Assembly: GCA_036260375.1 (NCBI GenBank)
Contig: DASZZZ010000040.1
Coordinates: 1-64,000 of the forward strand
DNA from: DASZZZ01 sp036260375
Lineage (GTDB): Bacteria > Actinomycetota > CADDZG01 > WHSQ01
Direction of reading: 5' to 3'
Length of the DNA: 64,000 bases
Below, piece by piece: positions 1-9,096 of the stretch (position 1 is the stretch's first letter; each line of letters opens with the position of its first letter). A model generated the notes under the pieces. It was not told the DNA's origin. It saw only the letters and a program-made list of their open reading frames with translations, and ran no database searches. The position numbers and the translations under genes were made by a program.

Positions 1-1
1 C

Positions 2-1339
2 GAGCGTGCCGTCGCCGCCGCGAAGGCCTTCAGCCTCGAGTGGGAGCGGATGGGATGGCGCACCCGCGTTGACCTGATCCGCAAGGCCGCCGACATCCTC
101 GAGGACCGCCTGTTCATCTTGTCCGCGCTGATGGCGTTCGAGGTCGGCAAGACCCGCCTCGAAGCGCTCGGCGACGTCCAGGAGACGGCCGAGCTGATGC
201 GCTGGAACGCCGACGAGGTCGAGAAGCACGAAGGGTTCCGTGTGCCGATGAGCGGGCTGGGCGCGGCGGGCGAGTACTACGACGTGATGCGACCGTACGG
301 CGTCTGGGCGGTGATCAGCCCGTTCAACTTCCCGATGGCGCTGTCCGCGGGGCCGTCGAGCGCGGCGCTCGTGGCCGGCAACTGTGTCGTCTTCAAGCCG
401 GCGCACATGGGCGTGTTCACCGGCCTGAAGCTGTACGAGATCTACATGGCGGCCGGCGTCCCGGTCGGCGTCTTCCATTACCTGAGCGGCCCGGGCTCCG
501 TCGTGGGCGACGAGATCGTGAACCACCCCGACGTCGCCGGCATCACGTTCACCGGCTCGTACGAGGTCGGGATGGGGATCTACAAGAACTTCGCGAAGGA
601 CTTCCCGAAGCCGGTCATCTGCGAGATGGGCGGCAAGAACCCGACGATCGTCACCGAGCACGCGGACCTCGACAAGGCGAGCGACGGCGTGATGCGTTCG
701 GCGTTCGGGTTCGGCGGCCAGAAGTGCTCGGCGAACTCGCGCGTCTACGTCCACCGCAGCGTGTACGACGAGTTCCTGCGCCTGCTCAAGGAGAAGACGG
801 AGAAGATCGCGATCGGCAACCCGCTCGAGAAGGAGAACTGGCTCGGGCCGGTGATCGACGAGAACGCCGTCGCGACGTACGAGCGCGCCGTCGACGAGGC
901 GCGCAAGAACGGGACGATCGTCACGGGCGGCGAGCGGATCAGCGAGGGCGAGTACGCGAAGGGCACGTTCGTCCGACCGACCGTCGCCGAGGTTCCGCTC
1001 GACTCGTGGGTCTGGAAGGAAGAGCTGTTCGTCCCGTTCGTCTCGGTCGCCCCGTACGACGACCTCGACGAGGCGATCCGCCTGTCGAACGAGACGGAGT
1101 ACGGCCTCACGGCCGGCTTCTACAGCGAGGACCAGGCCGAGATCCAGCGGTGGCTCGAGTCGATCGAGGCGGGCGTCGTCTACGTGAACCGCCGCGCGGG
1201 CGCCACGACCGGCGCGTGGCCGGGCGTCCAGCCGTTCGGCGGGTGGAAGGGCTCGGGCACGTCGGGCAAGGCCGGCGGCGGCCCCTACTACGTCCAGCAG
1301 TATCTGCGCGAGCAGTCCCGGACGGTGATCGAGGAGTGA
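2..1339 (+). CDS. Aldehyde dehydrogenase, delta-1-pyrroline-5-carboxylate dehydrogenase type (5' truncated)
   Basis: NAD(P)-dependent aldehyde dehydrogenase. The reading frame is open from base 2, so the true start lies left of the window and about 445 residues are visible. The nucleophile is the Cys in FGGQKCSANSR, the general-base Glu is in VICEMGGKNP, and the NAD-loop region reads ITFTGSYEVG. The segment around GKTRLEALGDVQETAELMRW resembles P5C (glutamate semialdehyde) dehydrogenases of the RocA/PutA group. Its last codons overlap the start of an aminotransferase by 4 nt (GTGA), so the two are probably translated together. In context it likely oxidises the semialdehyde made by that aminotransferase. 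A broader semialdehyde specificity cannot be excluded. Confidence 0.88.
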   Translation, partial: ERAVAAAKAFSLEWERMGWRTRVDLIRKAADILEDRLFILSALMAFEVGKTRLEALGDVQETAELMRWNADEVEKHEGFRVPMSGLGAAGEYYDVMRPYGVWAVISPFNFPMALSAGPSSAALVAGNCVVFKPAHMGVFTGLKLYEIYMAAGVPVGVFHYLSGPGSVVGDEIVNHPDVAGITFTGSYEVGMGIYKNFAKDFPKPVICEMGGKNPTIVTEHADLDKASDGVMRSAFGFGGQKCSANSRVYVHRSVYDEFLRLLKEKTEKIAIGNPLEKENWLGPVIDENAVATYERAVDEARKNGTIVTGGERISEGEYAKGTFVRPTVAEVPLDSWVWKEELFVPFVSVAPYDDLDEAIRLSNETEYGLTAGFYSEDQAEIQRWLESIEAGVVYVNRRAGATTGAWPGVQPFGGWKGSGTSGKAGGGPYYVQQYLREQSRTVIEE

Positions 1340-2631
1340 ACGCCACCGAGGAGGGGAGCGACCTCGCGAACGCGAAGGCCCCAGAGCTCCTGACGGAGGT
1401 CCCGGGGCCGAAGGCGCGCGAGGTGATCGAGCTGGACGGCAAGGTCACGAGCCCGTCGCTGCCGCGCGCCTACCCCTTCGCGCCGGCGCGCGGGGCGGGC
1501 TCGGTCGTCGAGGACGTCGACGGCAACCGGTTCCTCGACGTCAACGCGGGCATCGCCGTCACGTCGACCGGCCACGCGCATCCCGAGGTCGTCCAGGCGA
1601 TCCAGCGGCAGGCCGCCGAGCTGATCCATTACTCCGCGAGCGACTTCTACCTGCCGATCTACTCCGAGGTCTGTGCCGCGCTCGACCGGATCGCGCCGAT
1701 GTCGAAGCCGACGCGCTCGTTCCTCACGAACTCCGGGACCGAGGCCGTCGAGGCCGCGATGAAGCTCGCGCGCACGTCGACGGGCAGGCAGTACGTGATC
1801 GGGATGATCGGCGCGTTCCACGGCCGGTCGTACGGCAGCGTCTCGCTCGGCGCGAGCAAGGCGAAGTACCGCGCGCGGTTCGGCCCGATGCTGCCGGGGA
1901 TCCACCACACGCACTTCGGAGACTTCGAGCACATCGAGCGGGTGCTGTTCAGGCACCTGGTCGCGCCCGACGAGGTCGCGGCGATCTTCGTCGAGCCGAT
2001 CCTCGGCGAAGGCGGGTACGTCCTGCCGCCCGACGGCTGGCTGGCGTACCTCCGCGAGCTGTGCGACCGGCACGGCATCTTGCTCGTCGCCGACGAGGTG
2101 CAGAGCGGCGCCGGCCGTACCGGCAGGATGTGGGCGATCGAGCACTTCGGCGTCGAGCCGGACATCCTGCTCACCGGCAAGGGCATCGCGAGCGGGACGC
2201 CGCTCGGCGCGATGATCGCCCGCGAGGACCTCATGACGTGGGAGGTGGGCGCGCACGGCTCGACGTACGGCGGCAGCCCGATCCCGTGCGCGGCGGCGCT
2301 CGCGACGATCGGGCTCCTCGAGGGTGGGCTGATCGACAACGCGCGCGAGGTCGGCGCGGCGCTGATCGACGCCCTGCGCGACGTCCAGACGCGGCACGCC
2401 AGCATCCGCGAGGTCCGCGGTCTCGGGATGATGATCGGCGTCGAGCTCGCCGACCACGACGCGATGGTCGCGGTCGAGCAGGCCGCCTTCCGCAGGGGGC
2501 TGCTCGTCCTCGGGTGCGGTGAGGACGTGATCCGGATGTCGCCGCCGCTCGTGTTCCGCGCCGACCAGGTGGAGGTGGCGGCCTCGGTGTTCGAGGAGGC
2601 CGTCGCCGAGGTCGAGGCCGGCACGGCGTAG
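1336..2631 (+). CDS. Class III PLP-dependent aminotransferase (4-aminobutyrate aminotransferase-like)
   Basis: Transfers an amino group, probably the omega-amino group of an amino acid such as GABA, to 2-oxoglutarate. It has 431 residues, the usual family length. The PLP-binding Lys lies in LLTGKGIASG, the cofactor Asp in LLVADEVQSGAGRTG, and the phosphate-binding region in TNSGTEAVEAAMKLAR. The GTG start at 1336 forms a GTGA overlap with the upstream dehydrogenase stop, with GAGGA just before it. Pairing with an aldehyde dehydrogenase fits a transaminase-then-dehydrogenase pathway from an omega-amino acid to a dicarboxylate. GABA, ornithine and 5-aminovalerate are all possible; the substrate is not determined by the sequence. 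Confidence 0.87.
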   Translation: MNATEEGSDLANAKAPELLTEVPGPKAREVIELDGKVTSPSLPRAYPFAPARGAGSVVEDVDGNRFLDVNAGIAVTSTGHAHPEVVQAIQRQAAELIHYSASDFYLPIYSEVCAALDRIAPMSKPTRSFLTNSGTEAVEAAMKLARTSTGRQYVIGMIGAFHGRSYGSVSLGASKAKYRARFGPMLPGIHHTHFGDFEHIERVLFRHLVAPDEVAAIFVEPILGEGGYVLPPDGWLAYLRELCDRHGILLVADEVQSGAGRTGRMWAIEHFGVEPDILLTGKGIASGTPLGAMIAREDLMTWEVGAHGSTYGGSPIPCAAALATIGLLEGGLIDNAREVGAALIDALRDVQTRHASIREVRGLGMMIGVELADHDAMVAVEQAAFRRGLLVLGCGEDVIRMSPPLVFRADQVEVAASVFEEAVAEVEAGTA

Positions 2632-2639
2632 GGCGACCG

Positions 2640-3017
2640 ATGGCGTTGCGCGTCGACACCTTGACGATCGACTGCGCCGATCCCCGACGCATCGCGGACT
2701 TCTGGTGCGCCGTGCTGGGCTACGAGCTCCGCGAGATCGACGACGACGACGCGCTGATCGGCGACCCGGGCGGCGAGGGCTGGCCGCTGCTGTTCCAGCG
2801 CGTCCCCGAGGGCAAGACGGTCAAGAACCGGCTCCACCTCGACCTCCGGTCGGCGACGTCGATGGCCGAGGAGGTCGAGCGCGTGACGGCGCTCGGCGCC
2901 ACGACGTACCGGTTCGTCGAGGAGCACGGCAGCTTCTGGACCGTGATGCTCGATCCCGAGGGCAACGAGTTCTGCGTGCTCCGGGGCCCGGAGGACGGCT
3001 GGACCCCCGATGGCTGA
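2640..3017 (+). CDS. VOC-superfamily (glyoxalase-like) protein
   Basis: A 125-residue single-domain protein of the vicinal oxygen chelate fold. It starts with DTLTIDCADPRRIADFWC, has the typical ADFW...LGYEL opening, and ends with the family DPEGNEFCVL strand. Many VOC proteins of this glyoxalase-like subgroup have no assigned reaction. The stop overlaps the next gene (CoA-transferase A) by 8 nt, so it is part of the same transcript. A second, related VOC protein sits at 13390-13803. An enzymatic or ligand-binding role cannot be separated here. Confidence 0.8.
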   Translation: MALRVDTLTIDCADPRRIADFWCAVLGYELREIDDDDALIGDPGGEGWPLLFQRVPEGKTVKNRLHLDLRSATSMAEEVERVTALGATTYRFVEEHGSFWTVMLDPEGNEFCVLRGPEDGWTPDG

Positions 3018-3933
3018 GTCGAAGCTCGCGACGATGCGCGACGCGGTCGCGGAACTCGTCCGGGACGGCGACACGGTCGCGATCGAGGGGTTCACGCACC
3101 TGATCTGCTTCGCCGCGGGGCACGAGATCATCCGGCAGGGCCGCCGCGACCTGACCCTCGCACGCCTCACCCCCGACGTGATCTACGACCAGATGATCGG
3201 CGCGGGCGTCGCGAGCAAGCTGGTGTTCTCGTGGCTCGGCAACCCCGGCGTCGGCTCGCTGCACGCCGTCCGCCGGCGGATCGAGCACGGCGACCCGGGC
3301 ACGCTCGAGGTCGAGGAGTACTCGCACTTCGGCATGGTCTGCCGGTACGTCGCCGGCGCGTCGAACCTGCCGTTCTTCCCGATCCGCTCGTACTACGAGA
3401 GCGACATCCCGAGCGTGAACCCGAACATCAGGCCGATGACGTCGCCGTACGACGACGCCACGCAGGTGTACGTCGTTCCGCCGCTGCGCCCGGACGTCAC
3501 GATCGTCCACGCGCAGCGCGCCACGGCGCTCGGCGACACGCAGATCTGGGGCCTGCTCGGAGTGCAGAAGGAGGCGGCGTTCGCCGCCGACCGCGTGATC
3601 GTCGTCTGCGAAGAGGTGGTCGACGAATCCGTCGTCCGCGAGGACCCGAACCGGACGGTGATCCCCGGCGTGATCGTCGACGCCGTCGTCGAGCAGCCGT
3701 TCGCGTGTCACCCGTCGTTCGCGCAGGGCTACTACGACCGCGACAACCGCTTCTACGTCGAGTGGGACGCGATCGGCCGCGATCCCGAGCGGCTCGACGC
3801 GTGGCTCGACGAGTGGGTCTACGGGCTCGGCTCGCACGCGGACTACGTCGCCAAGCTCGGCGACGAGCGCTGGCGTGCGCTGACCCCCGGGCCCGCGCCG
3901 TCGGACTCGGTCGACTACGGGACGTACACGTGA
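3010..3933 (+). CDS. CoA-transferase, subunit A (family I, GctA/IpdA-like)
   Basis: First subunit of a heterodimeric family I CoA-transferase, 307 residues. It shows the expected N-terminal layout (LVRDGDTVAIEGF), a central SPYDDATQVYVVPPLRPDV block, and then the HAQRATALGD segment found in glutaconate CoA-transferase and IpdA-type alpha subunits. It overlaps the VOC gene upstream, and the B subunit downstream starts inside its stop (GTGA). The family moves CoA between a short acyl-CoA and a carboxylate. Next to a transaminase/dehydrogenase pair it would plausibly activate the resulting dicarboxylate. The substrate is inferred, not shown. Confidence 0.85.
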   Translation: MAESKLATMRDAVAELVRDGDTVAIEGFTHLICFAAGHEIIRQGRRDLTLARLTPDVIYDQMIGAGVASKLVFSWLGNPGVGSLHAVRRRIEHGDPGTLEVEEYSHFGMVCRYVAGASNLPFFPIRSYYESDIPSVNPNIRPMTSPYDDATQVYVVPPLRPDVTIVHAQRATALGDTQIWGLLGVQKEAAFAADRVIVVCEEVVDESVVREDPNRTVIPGVIVDAVVEQPFACHPSFAQGYYDRDNRFYVEWDAIGRDPERLDAWLDEWVYGLGSHADYVAKLGDERWRALTPGPAPSDSVDYGTYT

Positions 3934-4682
3934 GCGACTACTCGCGCGCCGAGATGATGATCGTCGCCAGCGCGCGCCAGCTCGCGGGGGAGCGGGTGTG
4001 CTTCGTCGGCATCGGGCCGCCGAACATCGCGTGCAACCTCGCGCGCCTGACGGTCGCCCCCGCCCTCGAGCTCGTCTACGAGGCCGGCGTGTACGGGGCG
4101 GTGCCGCAGCGTCTTCCGCTGTCGATCGGCGACCCGACGCTCGTCACCGGCGCCGTGTCGATCACGAGCATGTACGAGATCTTCGCCTACTACCTCCAGC
4201 GCGGCCTGATCGACGTCGCGTTCCTCGGCGCGTCGCAGATCGACCGCCGCGGCAACGTCAACACGACCGTGATCGGCGGCTACGACGCTCCGACGGTGCG
4301 CCTGCCCGGCTCGGGCGGCGCGTGTGACATCGCCGTCAACGCGCGCAAGGTGTTCGTGATCATGCCGCAGTCGACGCGCTCGTTCGTCGACACGGTCGAC
4401 TTCGTCACCAGCCCCGGTCACGTTCCGGGGGAGCGGCCGCCCGGGTGGTCCGGAGGGGGGCCGCACGTCGTCGTGACGGGGCTCGGCGTGTACCGTTTCG
4501 ACGACGACGGCGAGATGTATCTCGCCAGCGTGCATCCCGGCGTCACCGTCGACGACGCGCGCGCCGCGACCGGCTGGGACCTGCGCGTCGCGCCCGACGT
4601 CGCCGAGACGCCGCCTCCGAGCGCGGAGGAGCTGTCGCTGATACGCGACCGCCTCGACCCCGAGGGCATCTACACGCGGTAG
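3930..4682 (+). CDS. CoA-transferase, subunit B (family I)
   Basis: Second subunit of the CoA-transferase, 250 residues. Family I B subunits carry the catalytic Glu that becomes the glutamyl-CoA thioester; the candidate here is Glu in ELVYEAGVYG. The GLIDVAFLGASQIDRRGNVN and TRSFVDTVDFVTSPGH segments are typical of the fold. The GTG start at 3930 overlaps the A-subunit stop by 4 nt. The tightly coupled A/B pair is the usual arrangement for a heteromeric enzyme. Assignment to the family is solid; whether the acid is glutarate, a ring-cleavage product or something else is open. Confidence 0.85.
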   Translation: MSDYSRAEMMIVASARQLAGERVCFVGIGPPNIACNLARLTVAPALELVYEAGVYGAVPQRLPLSIGDPTLVTGAVSITSMYEIFAYYLQRGLIDVAFLGASQIDRRGNVNTTVIGGYDAPTVRLPGSGGACDIAVNARKVFVIMPQSTRSFVDTVDFVTSPGHVPGERPPGWSGGGPHVVVTGLGVYRFDDDGEMYLASVHPGVTVDDARAATGWDLRVAPDVAETPPPSAEELSLIRDRLDPEGIYTR

Positions 4683-4684
4683 CC

Positions 4685-6010
4685 GTGACGTCACACGTGT
4701 TGCGCCGCGTGCTGGGACGCGACCTGCCGGTCGTGTCGCACGGGCGCGGCGCGCTGCTGTACGACCGCGACGGCAACGAGTACCTCGATGCCGCCGGGGG
4801 CGCGATCGTCGTCAACGTCGGGCACGGCGACGAGTCGGTCGTCGCCGCGATGGCCGCGCAGGCGCGGCGCGTCGCGTTCGCCCACGGGACGCAGTTCACG
4901 AGCGACGCGCTCGAAGCCTACGCGTCCGATGTCGCGACGGTGCTGCCGCTCGACGACGCCCACATCTACCCCGTCTCGGGCGGGAGCGAGGCGATCGAGA
5001 CCGCGCTGAAGATCGCGCGCGCGTTTCACCTCGCGCGCGGCGACGCCGCGCGCCATCGCGTCGTCGCGCGCGCCGGCTCGTACCACGGCAACACGCTCGC
5101 CGCGCTCGACGCGTCGGGGCGACCGGCGTTGCGCGCGCCGTACGAGCCGTGGCTCGGGCGGACGCACCACGTCCCCGCCGCGTACGAGTACCGCTGCCCC
5201 CTCCCGTCGCATCCCGCCGACTGCGGACGCCGTCACGCGGAGCTCCTCGACGAGACGTTCCGCGCGCTCGGACCGGAGACGGTCGCGTGCTTCGTGGCCG
5301 AGCCCGTGGTCGGCGCCGCCCTCGGCGCGGTGACGCCGCCGCCCGGGTACTGGCCCGCGGTCGCCGAGGTGTGCCGCGACCACGGCGTGCTGCTCGTCGC
5401 CGACGAGGTCATGACGGGCTTCGGCCGCACCGGCGAGTGGTTCGCATGCGACCACTGGGGCGTGCGTCCCGACGTCCTCGTCGCGGCGAAGGGGGCCGCG
5501 TCGGGCTACTGGCCGTTCGGCTTCGCGGCGTGCTCCGGACATGTGTTCCGCGCGCTCGAGCGCGGCGGCTTCACGCACGGGTTCACCTACTCGCACTCGG
5601 TGGTGGGAGCCGCGGTCGCGCACGCGGTCCTGCGCCGGCTGCGCGACGACGGCCTCGTGGCCGCGGCGGGCGCCCGGGGCGCGCGGCTGCGGGCGGGCCT
5701 GTCCGACGCGCTCGACGGGCACCCGTGGGTCGGCGACGTGCGCGGGACCGGGCTGCTGGTCGCGGTCGAGCTCGTGGTGCGCCCCGCCGACAAGACGCCG
5801 TTCCCGCGCTCGGAGCGCGTCACCGAGCGCGTCCTCGCGCGCGCCGCGCGCCGCGGGCTGCTCGTGTACCCGTCGACCGGCGGCGCGGACGGGCGCGACG
5901 GCGACGTGCTGCTGTTCGGACCCCCGTTCGTGATCACCGACGAGCAGGTCGACGACGTGTGTGCGCGCACGCGCGCCGCGCTCGACGACGTCGCGGCGGG
6001 CGCCGACTAG
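4685..6010 (+). CDS. Class III PLP-dependent aminotransferase (second copy, different subgroup)
   Basis: A 441-residue omega-transaminase-type enzyme, clearly different from the one at 1336. The PLP Lys is in VLVAAKGAASGYWPFG and the cofactor Asp in LLVADEVMTGFGRTG; SGGSEAIETALKIAR supplies the phosphate-binding loop. The GTG start lies 2 nt after the CoA-transferase stop, implying co-transcription. The central insert with several Cys and His (YRCPLPSHPADCGRRH) is also seen in some aspartate aminotransferase family proteins of unknown substrate. Two aminotransferases in one operon suggest either a substrate with two amino groups or a pathway with alternative donors. Confidence 0.85.
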   Translation: MTSHVLRRVLGRDLPVVSHGRGALLYDRDGNEYLDAAGGAIVVNVGHGDESVVAAMAAQARRVAFAHGTQFTSDALEAYASDVATVLPLDDAHIYPVSGGSEAIETALKIARAFHLARGDAARHRVVARAGSYHGNTLAALDASGRPALRAPYEPWLGRTHHVPAAYEYRCPLPSHPADCGRRHAELLDETFRALGPETVACFVAEPVVGAALGAVTPPPGYWPAVAEVCRDHGVLLVADEVMTGFGRTGEWFACDHWGVRPDVLVAAKGAASGYWPFGFAACSGHVFRALERGGFTHGFTYSHSVVGAAVAHAVLRRLRDDGLVAAAGARGARLRAGLSDALDGHPWVGDVRGTGLLVAVELVVRPADKTPFPRSERVTERVLARAARRGLLVYPSTGGADGRDGDVLLFGPPFVITDEQVDDVCARTRAALDDVAAGAD

Positions 6011-6041
6011 GATCGGCGTCCGCTCGACCCGGGGAGGGATC

Positions 6042-7574
6042 GTGACCGACTGCGCCTTCGTCGGCGGACGCGTTCGCACGGCGTCCGGCGACGTCGCCGA
6101 CTGGCTGCTGACGTCCGACGGTGCGATCGCGGCGACGGGCCGCGGCGACGCGCCCGCCGCGGCGCGTACCGTGGACCTCGACGGCGCGGTCCTCCTGCCC
6201 TCGTTCTGCGACGCGCACGTCCACCTCCCGGCGACCGGGCTCTACGCGCGGGGCATGGACTTTCGCGGCGAGCGCCGCGCGGCCGCGATCGTCGACGCGT
6301 TCGCGCAACGCGTCGACGCGGGCGACCCGGTTCTCTTCGGGGGCAACTTCGAGGACCCGCTCGACGAGCCGCTGGCCGCGTCGGACCTCGACCGGGCCGT
6401 GGGGGAGCGGCCGGCGCTGCTGGCGCGCGCCGACATGCACTCGTGCGTCGCGTCGAGCGCGCTCGTGCGCGCGCTCGACCTCGACGGTCTCGAGGGCGTC
6501 GATCGGGACGATGACGGTGCGCCGACCGGCTACCTCAGGGAGCAGGCCGCGGCCGCGGCGTGGAGATGGTTCGACGCCAACCTGCCCGCGGGCGCACAGC
6601 GCGACGCGGTCGAGGCCGCGATCGAGCGCGCCTACGCGCGCGGCGTCACCGAGGTGCACGAGATGTTCGTGGCGGAGTGGCGCGGGTGGGGCGGCCTCGA
6701 CGCGCTGCGCGCGAGCGCCGCGGAAGCCGCGCTCGACGTCCTCGTCTACGTCGCGACCGACGACGTCGAGCGCGTCGCGGCGACCGGCGCGACTCGCATG
6801 GGCGGCGACTACTTCCTCGACGGATCGTTCGGCTCGCACACCGCATGGATGTCGGAGCCGTACGCGTCCGCGCCCCCGTCCGGCTCGCCGCCCACCGGGA
6901 TCTCGTACCGCGACGACGCCGACCTGCTGGAGCTCTTCCGCAGCGCGCAGCGCGCCCGCATGCAGTTCGGCGTCCACGCCATCGGCGACGCCGCGATCGA
7001 ACAGGCGCTGCGGACGTGGGAACGCGTCGCCGACGAGGCCGGCGTCGACGAAGTGCGCGCTCTCGGACACCGCATCGAGCACTTCGAGTGCGCGAGCGAC
7101 GACCACATCGCGCGCGCCGCGCGCCTCGGCGTGCGCGCCAGCGTGCAACCCGCGTTCGACCTCTACTGGGGCGGCGACGACGGACTCTACGCGCGCCGCA
7201 TCGGCGCCGAGCGCGCGCTTCGGATGAACCGCTTTCGCTCGATGGCGTCCGCGGGGCTGTGCGTGGGGGCGGGGTCGGACTCCACCGTCACGCCGCTCGA
7301 CCCGTTCCTGCAGATGACGGCGCTGCGCGCGCACCACGTCGAGTCCGAGCGCGTCGACGCCGCCGGCGCGCTGACGATGCACACGCTCGGATCGCGCGCG
7401 CTGGCGGGCGCGTCGCGCGCGGGAGCGATCGAGCCGGGGCGTCCCGCCGACCTCGTCGCGGTCGACCGCGATCCGTTGTCGACGCCCACCGGCGAGCTCG
7501 CCGCGACCGAGGTCACCGGCACGTGGATCGCCGCACGGCGCGTGTGGCCCCCGGAGCGGGCCGAGCACACCTGA
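6042..7574 (+). CDS. Amidohydrolase, YtcJ-like metal-dependent hydrolase
   Basis: A 510-residue amidohydrolase. The DAHVHL motif near residue 57 gives the first metal ligands, followed later by HAIGDAAI, HRIEHFEC and GAGSDSTVTPLDPF, the standard order of TIM-barrel metal ligands in the YtcJ subgroup. The start is GTG at 6042 with GGGGAGGGA upstream. It lies 31 nt after the aminotransferase, so it probably belongs to the same operon. Members hydrolyse C-N bonds in amides or cyclic amides; within this cluster it may open or deacylate the compound feeding the transaminases. That step is inference. Confidence 0.82.
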   Translation: MTDCAFVGGRVRTASGDVADWLLTSDGAIAATGRGDAPAAARTVDLDGAVLLPSFCDAHVHLPATGLYARGMDFRGERRAAAIVDAFAQRVDAGDPVLFGGNFEDPLDEPLAASDLDRAVGERPALLARADMHSCVASSALVRALDLDGLEGVDRDDDGAPTGYLREQAAAAAWRWFDANLPAGAQRDAVEAAIERAYARGVTEVHEMFVAEWRGWGGLDALRASAAEAALDVLVYVATDDVERVAATGATRMGGDYFLDGSFGSHTAWMSEPYASAPPSGSPPTGISYRDDADLLELFRSAQRARMQFGVHAIGDAAIEQALRTWERVADEAGVDEVRALGHRIEHFECASDDHIARAARLGVRASVQPAFDLYWGGDDGLYARRIGAERALRMNRFRSMASAGLCVGAGSDSTVTPLDPFLQMTALRAHHVESERVDAAGALTMHTLGSRALAGASRAGAIEPGRPADLVAVDRDPLSTPTGELAATEVTGTWIAARRVWPPERAEHT

Positions 7575-7653
7575 GCGAGCTTGCTTCCGGTACGCTTGGC
7601 TGCGGCCGACATCCGGCATTTCGGGCATCCGCCCCGCGGAAGGAGTGTGGTGC

Positions 7654-8376
7654 ATGAAGAGAGTCGACGGCATCCGCGCGGTGACCTACGACTGCTGGGG
7701 CACGCTGCTCAAGGACCGCGACTGGCACGGCGCGATGGAGCTGCGCAGACGCGCTCTGCAAGACGCGATCGACATCCCGGAGGACGACGCCCGAGCGCTG
7801 CTCGACGACGCGTGGGCGCGCCACGACGACGCATGGAAGCAGGTCGAGACGTTCGGTCCGGGACGCATGGCGGCGTACTGCCTCGAGGCCCGCGGGGTAT
7901 CCGACGACGAGCCGATCGCCGCGCTCACCAAGGCGTTCGAGGAGGCGAGCCTCAGCGCGGGGGTCGAGCCCGTGGAGGGAGCGCGCGACACGCTCGCGCG
8001 TCTGCGCGACGCGAACGTACGTCTCGGGCTCGTGTGCGACACGGGCTTCACGCCGGGCCGCGTCGTCCGCCGGCTGCTGGAGGAAGCGGAGCTGCTCGAG
8101 TACCTCGAGGTGCTGTGCTTCTCCGACGAGGTCGGCGTTCCCAAGCCCGGCAACGACATCTTCGCCAAGGCGCTGGCGGGACTAGGCGTGCGCCCGCCCG
8201 AGGCCGTCCACGTCGGCGACCTGCGCCGCACCGACATCGCCGGCGCGCACGACATCGGCATGCACGCGGCGCGCTTTCGCGGCGTCCACGACGACCGCAG
8301 CGACGCAGCCGAGGCCGGGATCGTCCTCGACCGGCACGAGCAGATCCTCGAGGTGCTCGGGCTCGACGAGCTCTAG
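7654..8376 (+). CDS. HAD-superfamily hydrolase
   Basis: A 240-residue haloacid dehalogenase-type phosphatase. Motif I is YDCWGTLL (nucleophile Asp), the Thr/Ser motif lies in LVCDTGFTPG, the Lys is in GVPKPGND, and the acidic motif is HVGDLRRTDIAGA. A cap insertion follows motif I, as in subclass I enzymes. I chose ATG 7654, which has AAGGAG about 9 nt upstream, over an in-frame GTG at 7645. It follows the catabolic operon after about 80 nt. The substrate is unknown; phosphoglycolate-type or housekeeping phosphatase roles are possible. Confidence 0.82.
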   Translation: MKRVDGIRAVTYDCWGTLLKDRDWHGAMELRRRALQDAIDIPEDDARALLDDAWARHDDAWKQVETFGPGRMAAYCLEARGVSDDEPIAALTKAFEEASLSAGVEPVEGARDTLARLRDANVRLGLVCDTGFTPGRVVRRLLEEAELLEYLEVLCFSDEVGVPKPGNDIFAKALAGLGVRPPEAVHVGDLRRTDIAGAHDIGMHAARFRGVHDDRSDAAEAGIVLDRHEQILEVLGLDEL

Positions 8377-8388
8377 ACGGCGCGGCGA

Positions 8389-8616
8389 GTGGGTGGAAGC
8401 AAGTACCGGCTGCGCATCATCGGGCGCTTTCCCGCGCACCTGACCGGCAACCTCGACCACGTCAGCGCGTCGATCCTCGCGGGCCCCGACTGGGACCACC
8501 TCTCGATGTGCGGCACCGTCACGATGACCGAGAGCGAGTGGGACGACCTCGTCGACGCGCTCAGACGGGGGGCGGGAGACGACGTCGACGTCGAGGACGC
8601 CGGGGGGCGCCGCTGA
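8389..8616 (+). CDS. Small hypothetical protein
   Basis: A 75-residue ORF starting GTG 12 nt after the HAD gene. The first half reads like a small beta-rich domain (SKYRLRIIGRF, HVSASILAGPDWDHLSMCGTVTM) and the end is acidic and disordered. Codon third positions are strongly G/C as in neighbouring genes, and it ends just before the convergent YjbQ gene. I do not recognise a family. It is probably real because of its position and coding bias, but this is not certain. Confidence 0.5.
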   Translation: MGGSKYRLRIIGRFPAHLTGNLDHVSASILAGPDWDHLSMCGTVTMTESEWDDLVDALRRGAGDDVDVEDAGGRR

Positions 8617-8619
8617 CGC

Positions 8620-9036
8620 CTACTCGCCCTCGACGTGCACGACGATCGTGCGCTCGGCGGCGCGCTCCAGCTCCACGAGGAGCAGCCGCTGCCACCGGCC
8701 CAGCCGCAGCCCGCGATCGACGACCGGGACCACGATCGACGTCGACCCGAGCAGGGGGGACCGCTGCGGCGACTCCATCCGCAGACGCTCGATCGTCTTG
8801 CGCAGGTCGATGAGCAACCCCGACTCCCGCTCGTTGGCGAGGATCGAGCAACCCGGCGACGGCGTGAACACCGTGACCCGGCCGGCGCGGATGCCCGCGG
8901 CGGCGACCGCGGCCGCGACGTCGTCGGTGACGTCCACGAAGTCGACGTCGTCGCGCGTGCGAACGACGCACGTCGTGCGATGGGTGCGCGACGACGTCGT
9001 GCGCGCCGCGGCGTGGCGTTCCGGTGTCGTCGTCAT
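8620..9036 (-). CDS. YjbQ/UPF0047 family protein (secondary thiamine-phosphate synthase-like)
   Basis: A 138-residue YjbQ-family protein; family members can show weak thiamine-phosphate synthase activity, although the physiological role is unclear. The typical core is present: VTVFTPSPGCSILANERESG, then IVVPVVDRGLRLGRWQRLLL and the C-terminal ERTIVVHVEG strand. The usual HTT box is replaced by TPSPGCSI, so the canonical His is missing at that position. The N-terminal 20 residues are basic and probably disordered. It converges on the small ORF at 8389-8616 with a 3-nt gap and is not in an operon. Confidence 0.8.
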   Translation of the reverse strand: MTTTPERHAAARTTSSRTHRTTCVVRTRDDVDFVDVTDDVAAAVAAAGIRAGRVTVFTPSPGCSILANERESGLLIDLRKTIERLRMESPQRSPLLGSTSIVVPVVDRGLRLGRWQRLLLVELERAAERTIVVHVEGE

Positions 9037-9096
9037 GGATCCATTGTCACCGCGTCGCCACGGTTACGGCAAACCGCTCTGTCCACACGTTCCTGG

